DNA of 64,000 bases from positions 45,452 to 109,451 of the forward strand of contig NZ_NQKQ01000017.1 in NCBI RefSeq assembly GCF_002269505.1. The letters are read 5' to 3'. The DNA comes from Pseudomonas fragi. Its GTDB lineage: Bacteria; Pseudomonadota; Gammaproteobacteria; Pseudomonadales; Pseudomonadaceae. A model generated the notes under the pieces. The model was not told the origin of the DNA and made no database searches. It saw only the letters and a list, made by a program, of their open reading frames with translations. This document shows positions 27,117 through 35,926 of this stretch, piece by piece; positions within the stretch are counted from its first letter, which is position 1; every line of letters starts with the position of its first letter. The translations under genes and the position numbers were made by a program.

Positions 27117-27138
27117 TGCAATAATAATCATTATCATT
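27117..27138 (-). promoter_or_regulatory. Fur box over the prrF promoter
   Basis: On the minus strand GATAATGATTATTATTGCA matches the Fur consensus GATAATGATAATCATTATC at most positions. It overlaps a likely -10 (TATTAT), with TTGATT 16 bases upstream as -35. Iron-loaded Fur would block prrF. Confidence 0.88.
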
Positions 27139-27220
27139 TGCAAATCAAGCTATTTCCCGCGCTTTTCGAAATTAATTTTTCGTTCCCCCGGCCCAAAGCT
27201 CTATCTCGCGGCCTGCAGAC

Positions 27221-27688
27221 CTAGTCGAGCAACAACTCAGTGGTGCGTTTGACCTCACTCATGGCGATATTGGAGTGGGCTTCCTGAACGTGCGGTTTCT
27301 GCAGCAGGTGATCACGCAAAAATCGTTCATAGCTGTCGATGTCGTGGGTGACCACCTTGAGCAGGTAGTCCATGTCGCCGGCCATGGTGTAGCACTCGAT
27401 CACCTCGGGGTAATCGGTGATTGCCTCTTCAAATTCGGTCAAGTGCCGTCGGCCGTGGCCTGACAGCCGCACATTGACGAACACCACCACATTGAGCCCG
27501 AGCTTCTTGGGGTTGAGCAGGGCCACTTTGCGCTCTATCAGCCCTTCCTCTTGCAGGCGGTGGATACGCCGCCAGCAGGGCGATTGCGACAACTCCACGC
27601 GTTCCGCCACCTCGGCGGCAGACAGGTCGGCATTGTGCTGAAGCAGGCGAAGAATCTTGCGGTCGATGGCGCTTAATTTTATCTGCAT
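27221..27688 (-). CDS. Lrp/AsnC-family transcriptional regulator
   Basis: The 155-residue protein has the AsnC helix-turn-helix (LSAIDRKILRLLQHNADLSAAEVAERVELSQSPCWRRIHRLQEEGLI) and a C-terminal RAM effector domain (VIECYTMAGDMDYLLKVVTHDIDSYERFLRDHL). Such proteins sense amino acids as octameric or dimeric assemblies. It is divergent from leucine dehydrogenase with 171 bases between, so it likely controls that gene in response to a branched-chain amino acid. It could be a BkdR-type regulator, but no bkd genes are nearby. Confidence 0.93.
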   Translation of the reverse strand: MQIKLSAIDRKILRLLQHNADLSAAEVAERVELSQSPCWRRIHRLQEEGLIERKVALLNPKKLGLNVVVFVNVRLSGHGRRHLTEFEEAITDYPEVIECYTMAGDMDYLLKVVTHDIDSYERFLRDHLLQKPHVQEAHSNIAMSEVKRTTELLLD

Positions 27689-27838
27689 GAATTGATCTGT
27701 TTTCTTATTGTTTTTGAATGATGCATGCAGATTAGCAGAACAACTCCTGCAATTTAGAAAGAAAAATCCCAAGTAAAACCCTCACTCTTTTGCCACGAGT
27801 CACAGACTGACTTTGTGGTCTGGCTCGTTTCCAGGGCT

Positions 27839-27853
27839 AAAAACAAGAGAGAG
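27839..27853 (+). promoter_or_regulatory. Possible Crc/Hfq (A-rich) site at the leucine dehydrogenase ribosome site
   Basis: AAAAACAAGAGAGAG overlaps the ribosome-binding region 7 bases before ATG 27860. It resembles the A-rich translation-repression motifs (AAnAAnAA) bound by Hfq with Crc in pseudomonads, such as that of amiE. This is motif similarity only. Confidence 0.5.
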
Positions 27854-27859
27854 AATGCA

Positions 27860-28912
27860 ATGCCGATTTTTGCTCACCCCGAATTCGATCATCACGAACA
27901 AGTCCAGTTCTGTCATGACAAGGCCACAGGCCTCAAAGCCATTATTGCAGTGCACAACACGCGCCTGGGGCCGGCCCTGGGCGGCTGCCGCATGTGGCCC
28001 TATGCCGACGAGCAGCAAGCCTTGAACGATGTGCTGCGCCTGTCCCGAGGCATGACCTACAAGTCGGCGCTGGCCGGGTTGCCATTGGGTGGGGGCAAGG
28101 CGGTGATTATTGGTGACCCGCATAAAGACAAGAGCGAGGCGCTGTTCCGGGCCATGGGCGAGTTTGTCGAGAGCATGGGCGGGCGTTACATCACTGCGGC
28201 GGATTCCGGAACCGGGGTTGCTGAAATGGCCCTGATGGCCCAGCGCACCCGTCATGTGGTAGGTGCTGGCACCCGTGAGCAACTGGGTGGTGGCACACGT
28301 AGTGGCGATCCGTCCCCGGCCACCGCCCTGGGGGTATTTATCGGCCTGCGTGAAGCGGTTCTGCAACGCTTGGGCCGCAGTGACCTGACAGGCCTGCGGG
28401 TGGCCGTACAAGGCCTTGGCCAGGTGGGTTTCAACCTGGCCCGGCACCTGAAGGAGGCGGGCGCCGAGTTGTGGGTTCACGATATCCAGGAGGCCAATGT
28501 GCGCCGCGCAGTCGACGAACTGGGTGCTCACGCAGTCAGTGCACTGGATATTTACGGGCTGGACGTGGATGTGTTTTCGCCCTGTGCGATGGGCGCCATC
28601 ATCAACGATGAAACCTTGCAGGTACTGCGTGCACCCGTGATCGCCGGTGCGGCCAACAATCAATTGGCCAAGGCTTCCCATGCCGATGATCTGTGGCACC
28701 GGGGTTGTTTGCACGCACCGGATTACGCGATCAATGCGGGCGGCATTATTGACGTTTCCTACGAGTACAACGGCGGTACGCCTGAGCAGGTTCGCCAGCA
28801 CGTTGAAGGCATTGGTGAGACGTTGCGTCAGATATTTCTAAGGGCTAAAGCCCAGGACATGAACACCACGCGCATTGCCGATAGCCTCGCCCAAGAGCGT
28901 CTAGAAGCGTGA
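27860..28912 (+). CDS. Leucine (branched-chain amino acid) dehydrogenase
   Basis: This NAD-dependent enzyme of the Glu/Leu/Phe/Val dehydrogenase family deaminates leucine, valine or isoleucine to the oxo-acid. The 350-residue product has the N-terminal substrate domain with [14 protein letters not shown] ...[33 protein letters not shown] containing the catalytic lysine, and the NAD-binding [17 protein letters not shown], followed by GAANNQLA. The start ATG 27860 gives the typical N-terminus MPIFAHPEF. It is divergent from an Lrp regulator and feeds the liu pathway found 2-9 kb away. Confidence 0.93.
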   Translation: MPIFAHPEFDHHEQVQFCHDKATGLKAIIAVHNTRLGPALGGCRMWPYADEQQALNDVLRLSRGMTYKSALAGLPLGGGKAVIIGDPHKDKSEALFRAMGEFVESMGGRYITAADSGTGVAEMALMAQRTRHVVGAGTREQLGGGTRSGDPSPATALGVFIGLREAVLQRLGRSDLTGLRVAVQGLGQVGFNLARHLKEAGAELWVHDIQEANVRRAVDELGAHAVSALDIYGLDVDVFSPCAMGAIINDETLQVLRAPVIAGAANNQLAKASHADDLWHRGCLHAPDYAINAGGIIDVSYEYNGGTPEQVRQHVEGIGETLRQIFLRAKAQDMNTTRIADSLAQERLEA

Positions 28913-28961
28913 TGGCCAAGGCGTTGGTGTCCGCAGCGGGTAACCAGCGCCTTTTTTCACT

Positions 28962-29309
28962 TCAGAGGGCAGGCAGTTGTTGCATGTCTATTGCCTTGTC
29001 CAATAATTGCCTGGAAGGCTCCATGAGAAACAGCAGGCTCAACAGCAGGTCCCGTTGAGAGCCTTGCTGATGCTCGCTGGCGCTTTGCGCATTGGCAATT
29101 GCGCAGCGCAAGTAATCCGACGCCAGCACCAGAGCTTCCTCCTGGCTCACGTCATCGCTGACCTGGAAAATTTTCTTCTCCGAAACCTGTTGAGAAACAG
29201 GTGGTTTCAAATAATAGTCGAGGGCACGCTGGGTCGCGATGCTGTCCTTGATGGATTCAAGCCCGCCATAGGGCTCGGTTTCGACGGGGATTTTTGCTAT
29301 TGGAGTCAT
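28962..29309 (-). CDS. DUF3077-family protein
   Basis: The 115-residue protein matches the small DUF3077 family, which I know mainly from Pseudomonas, in its block KKIFQVSDDVSQEEALVLASDYLRCAIANAQ. The role of the family is unknown. It has no signal peptide or membrane segment. It is divergent from an S24-type repressor with 129 bases between the start codons, so that repressor is a natural candidate to control it. Confidence 0.8.
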   Translation of the reverse strand: MTPIAKIPVETEPYGGLESIKDSIATQRALDYYLKPPVSQQVSEKKIFQVSDDVSQEEALVLASDYLRCAIANAQSASEHQQGSQRDLLLSLLFLMEPSRQLLDKAIDMQQLPAL

Positions 29310-29392
29310 GATTTACCTGCGTTTCAGGAATTGATCGATTCAGTCAAAGCAGATTAGTACATTAAGTATTTTATTGTGATAAGTAAATAATA

Positions 29393-29432
29393 CAATCCGT
29401 GTATTGTTGCGCCGAATTCAATCCGTATTGTT
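29393..29432. promoter_or_regulatory. Twin operator-like repeats and predicted leaderless promoter of the S24 regulator
   Basis: Two similar half-palindromic copies, CAATCCGTGTATTGTT (29393-29408) and CAATCCGTATTGTT (29419-29432), lie just before ATG 29439. A possible -35 (TTGTTG, 29404-29409) and -10 (TATTGT, 29426-29431, spacing 16) sit inside them and place the transcription start at or next to the ATG. No ribosome site is seen, so the mRNA may be leaderless. Confidence 0.55.
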
Positions 29433-29438
29433 CGGCTG

Positions 29439-30098
29439 ATGGATAAATGGATCGCTTTAGTCAGAACCAAATTGCGCGAGCTGAAACTCACGCAAGAAAA
29501 ACTCGCCGAGCGCGTCGGGGCTTCCCAGGGCGGAGTCGGCCATTGGCTCAATAAACGCCGCCAACCCGACTTGCCGACGATGAACAACGTACTGCATGCA
29601 CTTGGGCTGGAACACCTTGAGGTTGCTTTGGTGGTTCGTGAGCGCAATGACGCGGGCGACAGCCCCGACGCTGACGAATACGCCTACGAGATCACCTCGG
29701 TATTCCGCTATCCGGTCAGGGACTGGGTATCGGCCGGTCAGGTCAACGAGAAAGTACAGCCCGACTACGCGTCGCCCGGCACGATTTTCGAGGTCAGCGA
29801 TCACTACGCCAAAGGCGGTGCCTTCTGGCTGCAGGTAACGGGTGATGCCATGACCGCGCCGGTGGGGGTCAGCATCGCGCAAGGAATGATGATTTTGGTT
29901 GATCCGGATATCGAGGCCACCCCCGGCAAAATGGTGATCGCCCTGACGCCAGAGTCCGAGGCCACCACCTTTCGGCAGCTGATCGAAGAAAGCGGTCAGC
30001 GTTACCTCAAACCCCTTAACCCGACTTATCCCAAAACCCTGTTTGATGATAAATGTCGGATTATCGGCGTCGTGGTACAGGCCACTGTCAAGTTCTAG
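29439..30098 (+). CDS. XRE/S24 (LexA-CI-like) repressor lacking the protease dyad
   Basis: The 219-residue protein has an N-terminal XRE helix-turn-helix (LTQEKLAERVGASQGGVGHWL) and a C-terminal S24 domain like that of PrtR and lambda CI. The self-cleavage site Ala-Gly is kept at residues 99-100 (WVSAGQ). However, the nucleophile motif reads GDAM at 135-138, with Ala137 in place of Ser (codon 29847-29849), and the usual lysine of the ATFKKL motif is Arg179. Self-cleavage after DNA damage should therefore be impossible. It is divergent from the DUF3077 gene and ends before a strong terminator. Confidence 0.9.
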   Translation: MDKWIALVRTKLRELKLTQEKLAERVGASQGGVGHWLNKRRQPDLPTMNNVLHALGLEHLEVALVVRERNDAGDSPDADEYAYEITSVFRYPVRDWVSAGQVNEKVQPDYASPGTIFEVSDHYAKGGAFWLQVTGDAMTAPVGVSIAQGMMILVDPDIEATPGKMVIALTPESEATTFRQLIEESGQRYLKPLNPTYPKTLFDDKCRIIGVVVQATVKF

Positions 30099-30124
30099 GT
30101 ACCGCTCGCCAGGGCTGCAAGAAA

Positions 30125-30156
30125 GGCGGATACCGGACACGGTATCCGCCTTTTTT
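30125..30156 (+). terminator. Rho-independent terminator after the S24 regulator
   Basis: GGCGGATACC (30125-30134) and GGTATCCGCC (30141-30150) form a 10-bp stem followed by six T residues. It separates two convergent genes; its last base touches the stop of liuD. Confidence 0.9.
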
Positions 30157-32096
30157 CACTCCAGCTCGACCAGCGCCGAGCCCTCACTGACCATTTCGCC
30201 TTCTTGAAAGAACAGCGCCTTGATAACGCCTGCATGGGGGGCGCGCAGGCTGTGTTCCATTTTCATGGCTTCCATCACCACCAATTGAGCGCCGGCCTCG
30301 ACGGTTTGCCCAACCTCAACCAGCACCCGTACGATACTACCGTTCATCGGCGCGGTCAGGCCACCTTGGGCGGTGTGGCTGGCGTCTACGGCGCTGATTG
30401 GATCGTGCAGGCGCACGCAATGCAGCTCATTGTTCCAGCGCAGGTACAGGGCATCGGCCCGGCGGATGGCCAGGTGCTGGCGGCGTACACCGTCCTGTTC
30501 GATGACCAGTTGCTCATCGCGCAAGGTAGCCGTGTTCGCGCTGAGGTGGATGACCTGTTGCTCGCCGTTGCAGGTCAGGGCCAACAAGGTCTGTGCTGGC
30601 AGACCACTGCGAAAGCCGTTGTGTGCAGACCACGGCGCGGCCGGGTCATCAGCGCGAACTCTGGGCTGCTCGCTCAGGTTGAAGGCTTGTGCGCCAGCAG
30701 ACCAGAAGGCAGCAGGCAATGGCTCTGAAGCAGGCAGCAATTGTTCTTCGAAGCGCGGGATAAATCCGGTATCTAGCTCGGCTGCGGCGAAGGCGGGGTG
30801 ACCGATGATGCGCCGTAAAAAGCCCAGATTGGTTTTCAGGCCACCGATGGCGAACTCATCAAGCATGGCCAGCAGACGCAGGCGGGCTTGTTCGCGATCT
30901 TCGCCCCAGGCAATCAGCTTGCCCAGCATCGGATCGTAGAACGGCGACACTTCGTCGCCTTCGCTGACACCGCTATCCACACGACGGCCCGGGCCTGCTG
31001 CCGACTCTCTATACACCTCAAGACGGCCGGTTTGGGGCAGGAAATCATGGCTCGGGTCTTCGGCATACAGGCGCACCTCAATAGCATGGCCGTTAAGCGG
31101 GACTTGCGCCTGGCTGATGGGCAGGGCTTCACCCCGCGCCACGCGGATTTGCCAGGCCACCAGATCGAGGCCGGTGATGGCTTCAGTGACCGGGTGCTCA
31201 ACCTGCAAGCGCGTGTTCATCTCCATAAAGAAGAATTCGCCTCGCGCATCCAGCAAAAATTCTACGGTGCCCGCACCCACATAACCTATGGCCAGCGCCG
31301 CACGCACGGCGGACTCGCCCATCGCCTGACGCTGTTCGACACTCAGGCCCGGTGCTGGCGCTTCCTCCACGACTTTCTGATGGCGACGTTGAATCGAGCA
31401 GTCGCGCTCATTGAGGTACAGGCAGTTGCCTTGCTGGTCGGCAAAAATCTGGATTTCCACATGGCGTGGCTTGAGCAGGTACTTTTCCACCAGCATGCGC
31501 GCATCGCCAAAGGACGACAGCGCTTCGCGCTGCGCCGAGGCCAGCGCCTCTGCCAGCTGGGCGACGTCCTCGACCACCTTCATGCCCTTGCCGCCACCGC
31601 CCGCCGTGGCCTTGAGCAGCACCGGATAGCCGATGCGTTCCGCGGCGAGGCGAAAGGTTTCCAGATCCTGGTCTTCGCCGTGGTAGCCCGGTACCAGCGG
31701 TACGCCAGCCACTTCCATCAAGGCCTTGGCGGCGGACTTGCTGCCCATGGCATCAACGGCACTGGCGGGCGGGCCAAGAAAAATCAGCCCGGCGGCTTCA
31801 ATGGCACGGGCAAAGCCGGCGTTCTCCGACAAAAAGCCGTAACCGGGGTGAATGGCCTGGGCTCCGCTGGCCTTGGCCGCTGCGATGATCTTGTCGATTT
31901 TCAGGTAACTGTCGGCGGCTTTGCTGCCCCCCAGGTCTACGCAGATATCGGCTTCGCGGCAGTGCCGCGCGTCGCGGTCGGTCGCGCTGTGTACGGCTAC
32001 TGTCGTGAGGCCCAGGGCCCTGGCCGTGCGCATCACCCGGCAGGCGATTTCGCCACGGTTTGCTACCAGTACGGAGGTCAGAAGAGGGGCGCTCAT
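30156..32096 (-). CDS. liuD: Methylcrotonyl-CoA carboxylase, biotin-containing alpha subunit
   Basis: LiuD supplies the biotin carboxylase and biotin-carrier parts of the enzyme that carboxylates 3-methylcrotonyl-CoA in leucine and isovalerate breakdown. The 646-residue protein has the biotin carboxylase N-terminus LVANRGEIACRVMRTARALG, the ATP grasp loop KATAGGGGKGMKVV, MNTRLQVEHPVTEAITGLDLV, and the biotin lysine in VVMEAMKMEHSLR near the C-terminus. It overlaps liuC by 4 bases (ATGA). It is the last gene of liuABCD. Confidence 0.95.
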   Translation of the reverse strand: MSAPLLTSVLVANRGEIACRVMRTARALGLTTVAVHSATDRDARHCREADICVDLGGSKAADSYLKIDKIIAAAKASGAQAIHPGYGFLSENAGFARAIEAAGLIFLGPPASAVDAMGSKSAAKALMEVAGVPLVPGYHGEDQDLETFRLAAERIGYPVLLKATAGGGGKGMKVVEDVAQLAEALASAQREALSSFGDARMLVEKYLLKPRHVEIQIFADQQGNCLYLNERDCSIQRRHQKVVEEAPAPGLSVEQRQAMGESAVRAALAIGYVGAGTVEFLLDARGEFFFMEMNTRLQVEHPVTEAITGLDLVAWQIRVARGEALPISQAQVPLNGHAIEVRLYAEDPSHDFLPQTGRLEVYRESAAGPGRRVDSGVSEGDEVSPFYDPMLGKLIAWGEDREQARLRLLAMLDEFAIGGLKTNLGFLRRIIGHPAFAAAELDTGFIPRFEEQLLPASEPLPAAFWSAGAQAFNLSEQPRVRADDPAAPWSAHNGFRSGLPAQTLLALTCNGEQQVIHLSANTATLRDEQLVIEQDGVRRQHLAIRRADALYLRWNNELHCVRLHDPISAVDASHTAQGGLTAPMNGSIVRVLVEVGQTVEAGAQLVVMEAMKMEHSLRAPHAGVIKALFFQEGEMVSEGSALVELE

Positions 32097-32911
32097 AAAC
32101 GCGGCTCCAGTGTCGATGGATCGGCTTGCCAGCTGGGGGCACGTTTTTGCAGAAAGGCGCGCAAGCCTTCCTGGCCTTCTGGGCTGACGCGGATGCGGGC
32201 TATGGCGTTTTCGCAGTAACGGCGAATAGCCAGGGTCGGTGCGCCGTGGCTGACTTCCCGCAACAGGTCCTTGCAGGAGCGCATGGCCTGGGGGCTGTTG
32301 AGCAGCAGGTTGTCAATCCAGTGGCCGATGTGCTGCTCAAGCTCGGCGGGTGGGTAGCACTCCGATAGCAAACCCAGCTCGCGGGCACGTTCGCCGCTGA
32401 AGCGCTCCGCCGTCAGGGCATAGCGCCGGGCTGCGCGCTCACCGATGGCTTGCACCACAAAGGGGCTGATCACCGCAGGCGCCAGGCCGATACGCACTTC
32501 CGACAGGCAGAACTGCGCGTCATTGGCGCCGATGGCCATGTCGCAGGCGCTGATCAGGCCCAGCGCGCCACCATAGGCCGCGCCCTGAACCACGGCCAGG
32601 GTGGGTATTTTCAGCTTGGCCAGGTTGTACATCAGTTCGGCCAGGTGGCGGGCGTCGTCGAGGTTGGTGTGGTAGTCCAGTTCGGCCGATTGCTGCATCC
32701 AGGCCAGATCGGCCCCGGCGCTGAAATGCTTGCCGCGCCCGCGCAGCACCAGAAAGCGCAGGGCAGGATCGGCTTGTACGGCCTCAAGAGCCAGGATCAG
32801 TTCGCGGATCATCTGGGCATTGAATGCGTTGTTCTTCTGCTCGCGGCTCAACCACAGGGTGGCAAAGCCCCGGGGATCGGTGTGCAGTTCGAGGGTGTTG
32901 AAATCCATCAT
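32093..32911 (-). CDS. liuC: Methylglutaconyl-CoA hydratase
   Basis: LiuC hydrates 3-methylglutaconyl-CoA to HMG-CoA. The 272-residue crotonase-family protein has the oxyanion-hole segments RGRGKHFSAGADLAWMQ and GAAYGGALGLISACDMAIG, and the catalytic-region SEVRIGLAPAVISPFV. The start ATG 32909-32911 (MMDFNTLEL) has AGGA nine bases upstream; the second ATG three bases on is equally possible. It lies between liuB and liuD, the standard order, which separates it from other crotonases. Confidence 0.93.
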   Translation of the reverse strand: MMDFNTLELHTDPRGFATLWLSREQKNNAFNAQMIRELILALEAVQADPALRFLVLRGRGKHFSAGADLAWMQQSAELDYHTNLDDARHLAELMYNLAKLKIPTLAVVQGAAYGGALGLISACDMAIGANDAQFCLSEVRIGLAPAVISPFVVQAIGERAARRYALTAERFSGERARELGLLSECYPPAELEQHIGHWIDNLLLNSPQAMRSCKDLLREVSHGAPTLAIRRYCENAIARIRVSPEGQEGLRAFLQKRAPSWQADPSTLEPRL

Positions 32912-32939
32912 GTTGGTCAGTCCTGAAAGGCTGTGGGGG

Positions 32940-34547
32940 TTACATCCGGAACACACCGAAACGGGTGGCTTCGACAGGTGCATTCAGTGCGGCAGACAAA
33001 CCCAGTGCCAGTACGTCGCGGGTTTGCGCCGGATCGATCACGCCGTCATCCCACAAGCGCGCGCTGGAGTAGTAGGGGTGGCCTTGATGCTCGTACTGGT
33101 CGAGGATGGGCTGCTTGATCTCGCTCTCTTCCCGGGCTGTAAACCCGAGGCCATTGCGTTCTGCCTGCTCGCGCTTGACCTGCACCAACACGCCTGCGGC
33201 TTGCTCCGCGCCCATCACACCAATTCGGGCATTTGGCCACATCCACAAAAAGCGCGGATCGTAGGCGCGCCCGCACATGCCATAGTTGCCAGCGCCAAAA
33301 CTGCCGCCAATGATCACGGTGAATTTGGGCACCTTGGCGCATGCCACGGCGGTGACCAGCTTGGCCCCGTGCTTGGCAATGCCGCCGGCTTCGTATTTTT
33401 GCCCGACCATAAAGCCGGTAATGTTTTGCAAAAACACCAGGGGAATGCCGCGCTGGCAGGCCAGCTCGATAAAGTGCGCACCTTTTTGCGCGGCCTCGGC
33501 AAACAGGATGCCGTTGTTGGCCAGAATCGCCACCGGGTAGCCGTGCAAGTGGGCAAAGCCGCACACCAGCGTGGTGCCGAACAGGGCCTTGAACTCATCG
33601 AACACCGAACCGTCCACCAGCCGTGCAATCACTTCGCGCACATCAAATGGCTGTTTGGCATCGGCCGGCACAATGCCGTACAGCTCATCAGTGTCATACA
33701 GCGGCGCGAGCGGTGTGCGTTGCTGCAACTGGCCCAGCTTGCGCCAGTTGAGGTTGGCAACGCTGCGCCGGGCCAGTGCCAGCGCGTGCTCGTCGCTCTC
33801 GGCGTAATGGTCGGCCACCCCGGAAATCTTGCAATGCACATCGGCCCCGCCGAGGTCTTCGGCGCTGACCACTTCACCTGTAGCAGCCTTTACCAGCGGC
33901 GGGCCTGCGAGAAAAATCGTCGCCTGTTGACGCACCATAATGGCCTCGTCGGCCATGGCAGGCACATAGGCGCCGCCAGCGGTGCAGGAACCCATGACCA
34001 CGGCAATCTGCGGGATACCCGCCGCGCTCATGTTGGCCTGGTTGAAGAAGATCCGTCCAAAGTGTTCACGGTCCGGGAACACTTCATCCTGGCGCGGCAG
34101 GTTGGCACCGCCCGAATCCACCAGATAAATGCACGGCAAGCGGTTTTGCTCGGCGATGGTTTGCGCCCGCAGGTGTTTTTTGACCGTCAGCGGGTAGTAC
34201 GAACCCCCTTTGACCGTGGCGTCGTTGGCGACAATCATGCATTCCACGCCCTCGATCCGACCTATGCCAGCAATGATTCCTGCGGCCGGAACGTCTTCGC
34301 CGTACACGTTGTAAGCCGCTAGCTGACTCAATTCAAGGAAGGGCGAACCGCTGTCCAGCAGGCGGTCAATCCGTTCGCGTGGCAGCAATTTGCCCCGTGA
34401 GGTATGCCGCTCCTGCGCCTTTACACCACCACCCTGTTGCACCTGCGCCAACAGGGTGTGCAAGGCTTCGACCTGTTTGAGCATGGCGTCGCGGTTAAGT
34501 CCGAACTCGGCCGAGCGCGGGTTGATCGTCGTCTGCAAGATGGACAT
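32940..34547 (-). CDS. liuB: Methylcrotonyl-CoA carboxylase, beta (carboxyltransferase) subunit
   Basis: LiuB transfers the carboxyl group from biotin on LiuD to methylcrotonyl-CoA. The 535-residue acyl-CoA carboxyltransferase begins [11 protein letters not shown] and shows [40 protein letters not shown], the second oxyanion segment [35 protein letters not shown], and [16 protein letters not shown] features of MCC beta subunits. It follows liuA by 11 bases and precedes liuC by 28. Confidence 0.95.
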   Translation of the reverse strand: MSILQTTINPRSAEFGLNRDAMLKQVEALHTLLAQVQQGGGVKAQERHTSRGKLLPRERIDRLLDSGSPFLELSQLAAYNVYGEDVPAAGIIAGIGRIEGVECMIVANDATVKGGSYYPLTVKKHLRAQTIAEQNRLPCIYLVDSGGANLPRQDEVFPDREHFGRIFFNQANMSAAGIPQIAVVMGSCTAGGAYVPAMADEAIMVRQQATIFLAGPPLVKAATGEVVSAEDLGGADVHCKISGVADHYAESDEHALALARRSVANLNWRKLGQLQQRTPLAPLYDTDELYGIVPADAKQPFDVREVIARLVDGSVFDEFKALFGTTLVCGFAHLHGYPVAILANNGILFAEAAQKGAHFIELACQRGIPLVFLQNITGFMVGQKYEAGGIAKHGAKLVTAVACAKVPKFTVIIGGSFGAGNYGMCGRAYDPRFLWMWPNARIGVMGAEQAAGVLVQVKREQAERNGLGFTAREESEIKQPILDQYEHQGHPYYSSARLWDDGVIDPAQTRDVLALGLSAALNAPVEATRFGVFRM

Positions 34548-34558
34548 GCCAACGCTCC

Positions 34559-35722
34559 TTAGCGAGTTTCGTTGAAGAGTTCGCGACCAATCAACATGCG
34601 TCGGATTTCGCTGGTGCCAGCGCCGATTTCATACAGCTTGGCGTCACGCAGCAAGCGCCCGGCCGGGAATTCATTGATGTAGCCGTTACCGCCCAGAATC
34701 TGGATGGCGTCCAGGGCCATTTGCGTGGCACGTTCGGCGCTGTACAAAATCACTCCGGCGGCATCCTTGCGCGTGGTTTCGCCACGTTCGCACGCGGCGG
34801 CCACGGCATACAGGTAGGCGCGGCTGGCATTGAGCTGGGTGTACATGTCGGCCACCTTGCCCTGTATCAGCTGAAATTCGCCGATGCTCTGGCCGAACTG
34901 CTTGCGGTCGTGAATGTAGGGCACGATCAGGTCCATACAGGCCTGCATGATCCCGGTGGGGCCACCCGAGAGCACCACGCGCTCGTAGTCCAGGCCGCTC
35001 ATCAGCACTTTTACGCCGGCATTGAGGGTGCCCAGCAGGTTCTCTTCGGGTACTTCGACATCGTCGAAAAACAGCTCGCTGGTGTTGGAACCGCGCATGC
35101 CGAGCTTGTCGAAATGGCTACTGCGGCTGAAGCCTTTCCAGTCACGCTCAACAATAAATGCGCTGATCCCGTGCGGGCCTTTCTCCAGATCGGTCTTGGC
35201 ATAGATCACATAGGTGCTGGCGTCCGGGCCGTTGGTGATCCAGGTTTTGCTGCCGTTGAGGACATAGTGATCGCCGCGCTTGTCGGCGCGCAGTTTCATC
35301 GATACCACATCAGAACCGGCGTTAGGTTCACTCATGGCCAGGGCGCCGACGTGTTCGCCGCTGATCAGCTTGGGCAGGTATTTGAGCTTCTGTTCATGGG
35401 TGCCGTTACGGTTGATCTGGTTGACGCACAAATTGGAGTGGGCGCCATAGGACAGGGCAACCGAGGCTGAACCGCGGCTGATTTCTTCCATGGCCACCAC
35501 GTGGGCCAGATAGCTCAGGCCAGTGCCGCCGTATTCTTCTGCGACGGTGATGCCGAGCAACCCCATGTCACCGAACTTGCGCCACATATCGGCCGGGAAC
35601 AGGTTGTCCTTATCGATTTGCGCCGCGCGTGGCGCCAGCTCTGCAGCGACGAATGCCTGGACCTGATCGCGCAGCATGTCGATGGTTTCGCCCAGGGCGA
35701 AGTTCAGGGTGGGGTAGCTCAT
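34559..35722 (-). CDS. liuA: Isovaleryl-CoA dehydrogenase
   Basis: LiuA oxidises isovaleryl-CoA to 3-methylcrotonyl-CoA with FAD, the first committed step of the pathway. The 387-residue acyl-CoA dehydrogenase has [16 protein letters not shown], the flavin motif [14 protein letters not shown], the IVD-type catalytic region [13 protein letters not shown], and the C-terminal [42 protein letters not shown]. It opens the liuABCD operon. Two palindromic operators lie 58-115 bases upstream, and an A-rich stretch (35738-35748) precedes its ribosome site. Confidence 0.95.
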   Translation of the reverse strand: MSYPTLNFALGETIDMLRDQVQAFVAAELAPRAAQIDKDNLFPADMWRKFGDMGLLGITVAEEYGGTGLSYLAHVVAMEEISRGSASVALSYGAHSNLCVNQINRNGTHEQKLKYLPKLISGEHVGALAMSEPNAGSDVVSMKLRADKRGDHYVLNGSKTWITNGPDASTYVIYAKTDLEKGPHGISAFIVERDWKGFSRSSHFDKLGMRGSNTSELFFDDVEVPEENLLGTLNAGVKVLMSGLDYERVVLSGGPTGIMQACMDLIVPYIHDRKQFGQSIGEFQLIQGKVADMYTQLNASRAYLYAVAAACERGETTRKDAAGVILYSAERATQMALDAIQILGGNGYINEFPAGRLLRDAKLYEIGAGTSEIRRMLIGRELFNETR

Positions 35723-35779
35723 GGGGCACCTATATTCATTGTTCTTGTGGAGGCGGTTACTGCGTCGCCATTGATAACC

Positions 35780-35795
35780 TTTACGTTAACGTAAA
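35780..35795. promoter_or_regulatory. Palindromic operator 1, probable LiuR site
   Basis: TTTACGTTAACGTAAA is a perfect 16-bp palindrome in the divergent promoter region of liuA and the acyl-CoA synthetase. Near-identical sequences lie at 35822 and before liuR at 39753, which points to the MerR-family LiuR as the binder. Confidence 0.8.
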
Positions 35796-35821
35796 CTTGG
35801 CACCTTTAACTGTCAACGACC

Positions 35822-35837
35822 TTTACGTTAACGTCAA
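35822..35837. promoter_or_regulatory. Palindromic operator 2, probable LiuR site
   Basis: TTTACGTTAACGTCAA differs from operator 1 by one base. The centres are 42 bases apart, close to four helical turns, so the two could be bound on the same face and serve the two divergent promoters. Confidence 0.78.
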
Positions 35838-35902
35838 CTTAGGCCAGAGTATTTGTTGTTCTTCAAATGAGCTGGTGAAGTGCGCGCCTTGCTCATGCTC
35901 CC

Positions 35903-35917
35903 AAAACAATCACAAGA
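35903..35917 (+). promoter_or_regulatory. Possible Crc/Hfq (A-rich) site before the acyl-CoA synthetase
   Basis: AAAACAATCACAAGA directly abuts the GAGGAG ribosome site of the gene starting at 35927. The arrangement is much like the catabolite-repression motif at amiE. Motif similarity only. Confidence 0.5.
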
Positions 35918-35926
35918 GGAGTTGTC

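Noticed and set aside
26877..27143. 88-codon minus-strand open frame across prrF
   Set aside because: The region is explained by the PrrF RNA, its terminator and Fur box; the translated product has no family character.
30888..32219. Plus-strand open frame (443 codons) opposite liuD
   Set aside because: Shadow frame; the liuD biotin carboxylase motifs decide the strand.
32730..34322. Long plus-strand open frame (530 codons) across liuB and liuC
   Set aside because: It lies opposite well-conserved liu genes, has no recognisable domain and has a composition typical of antisense frames in GC-rich DNA.
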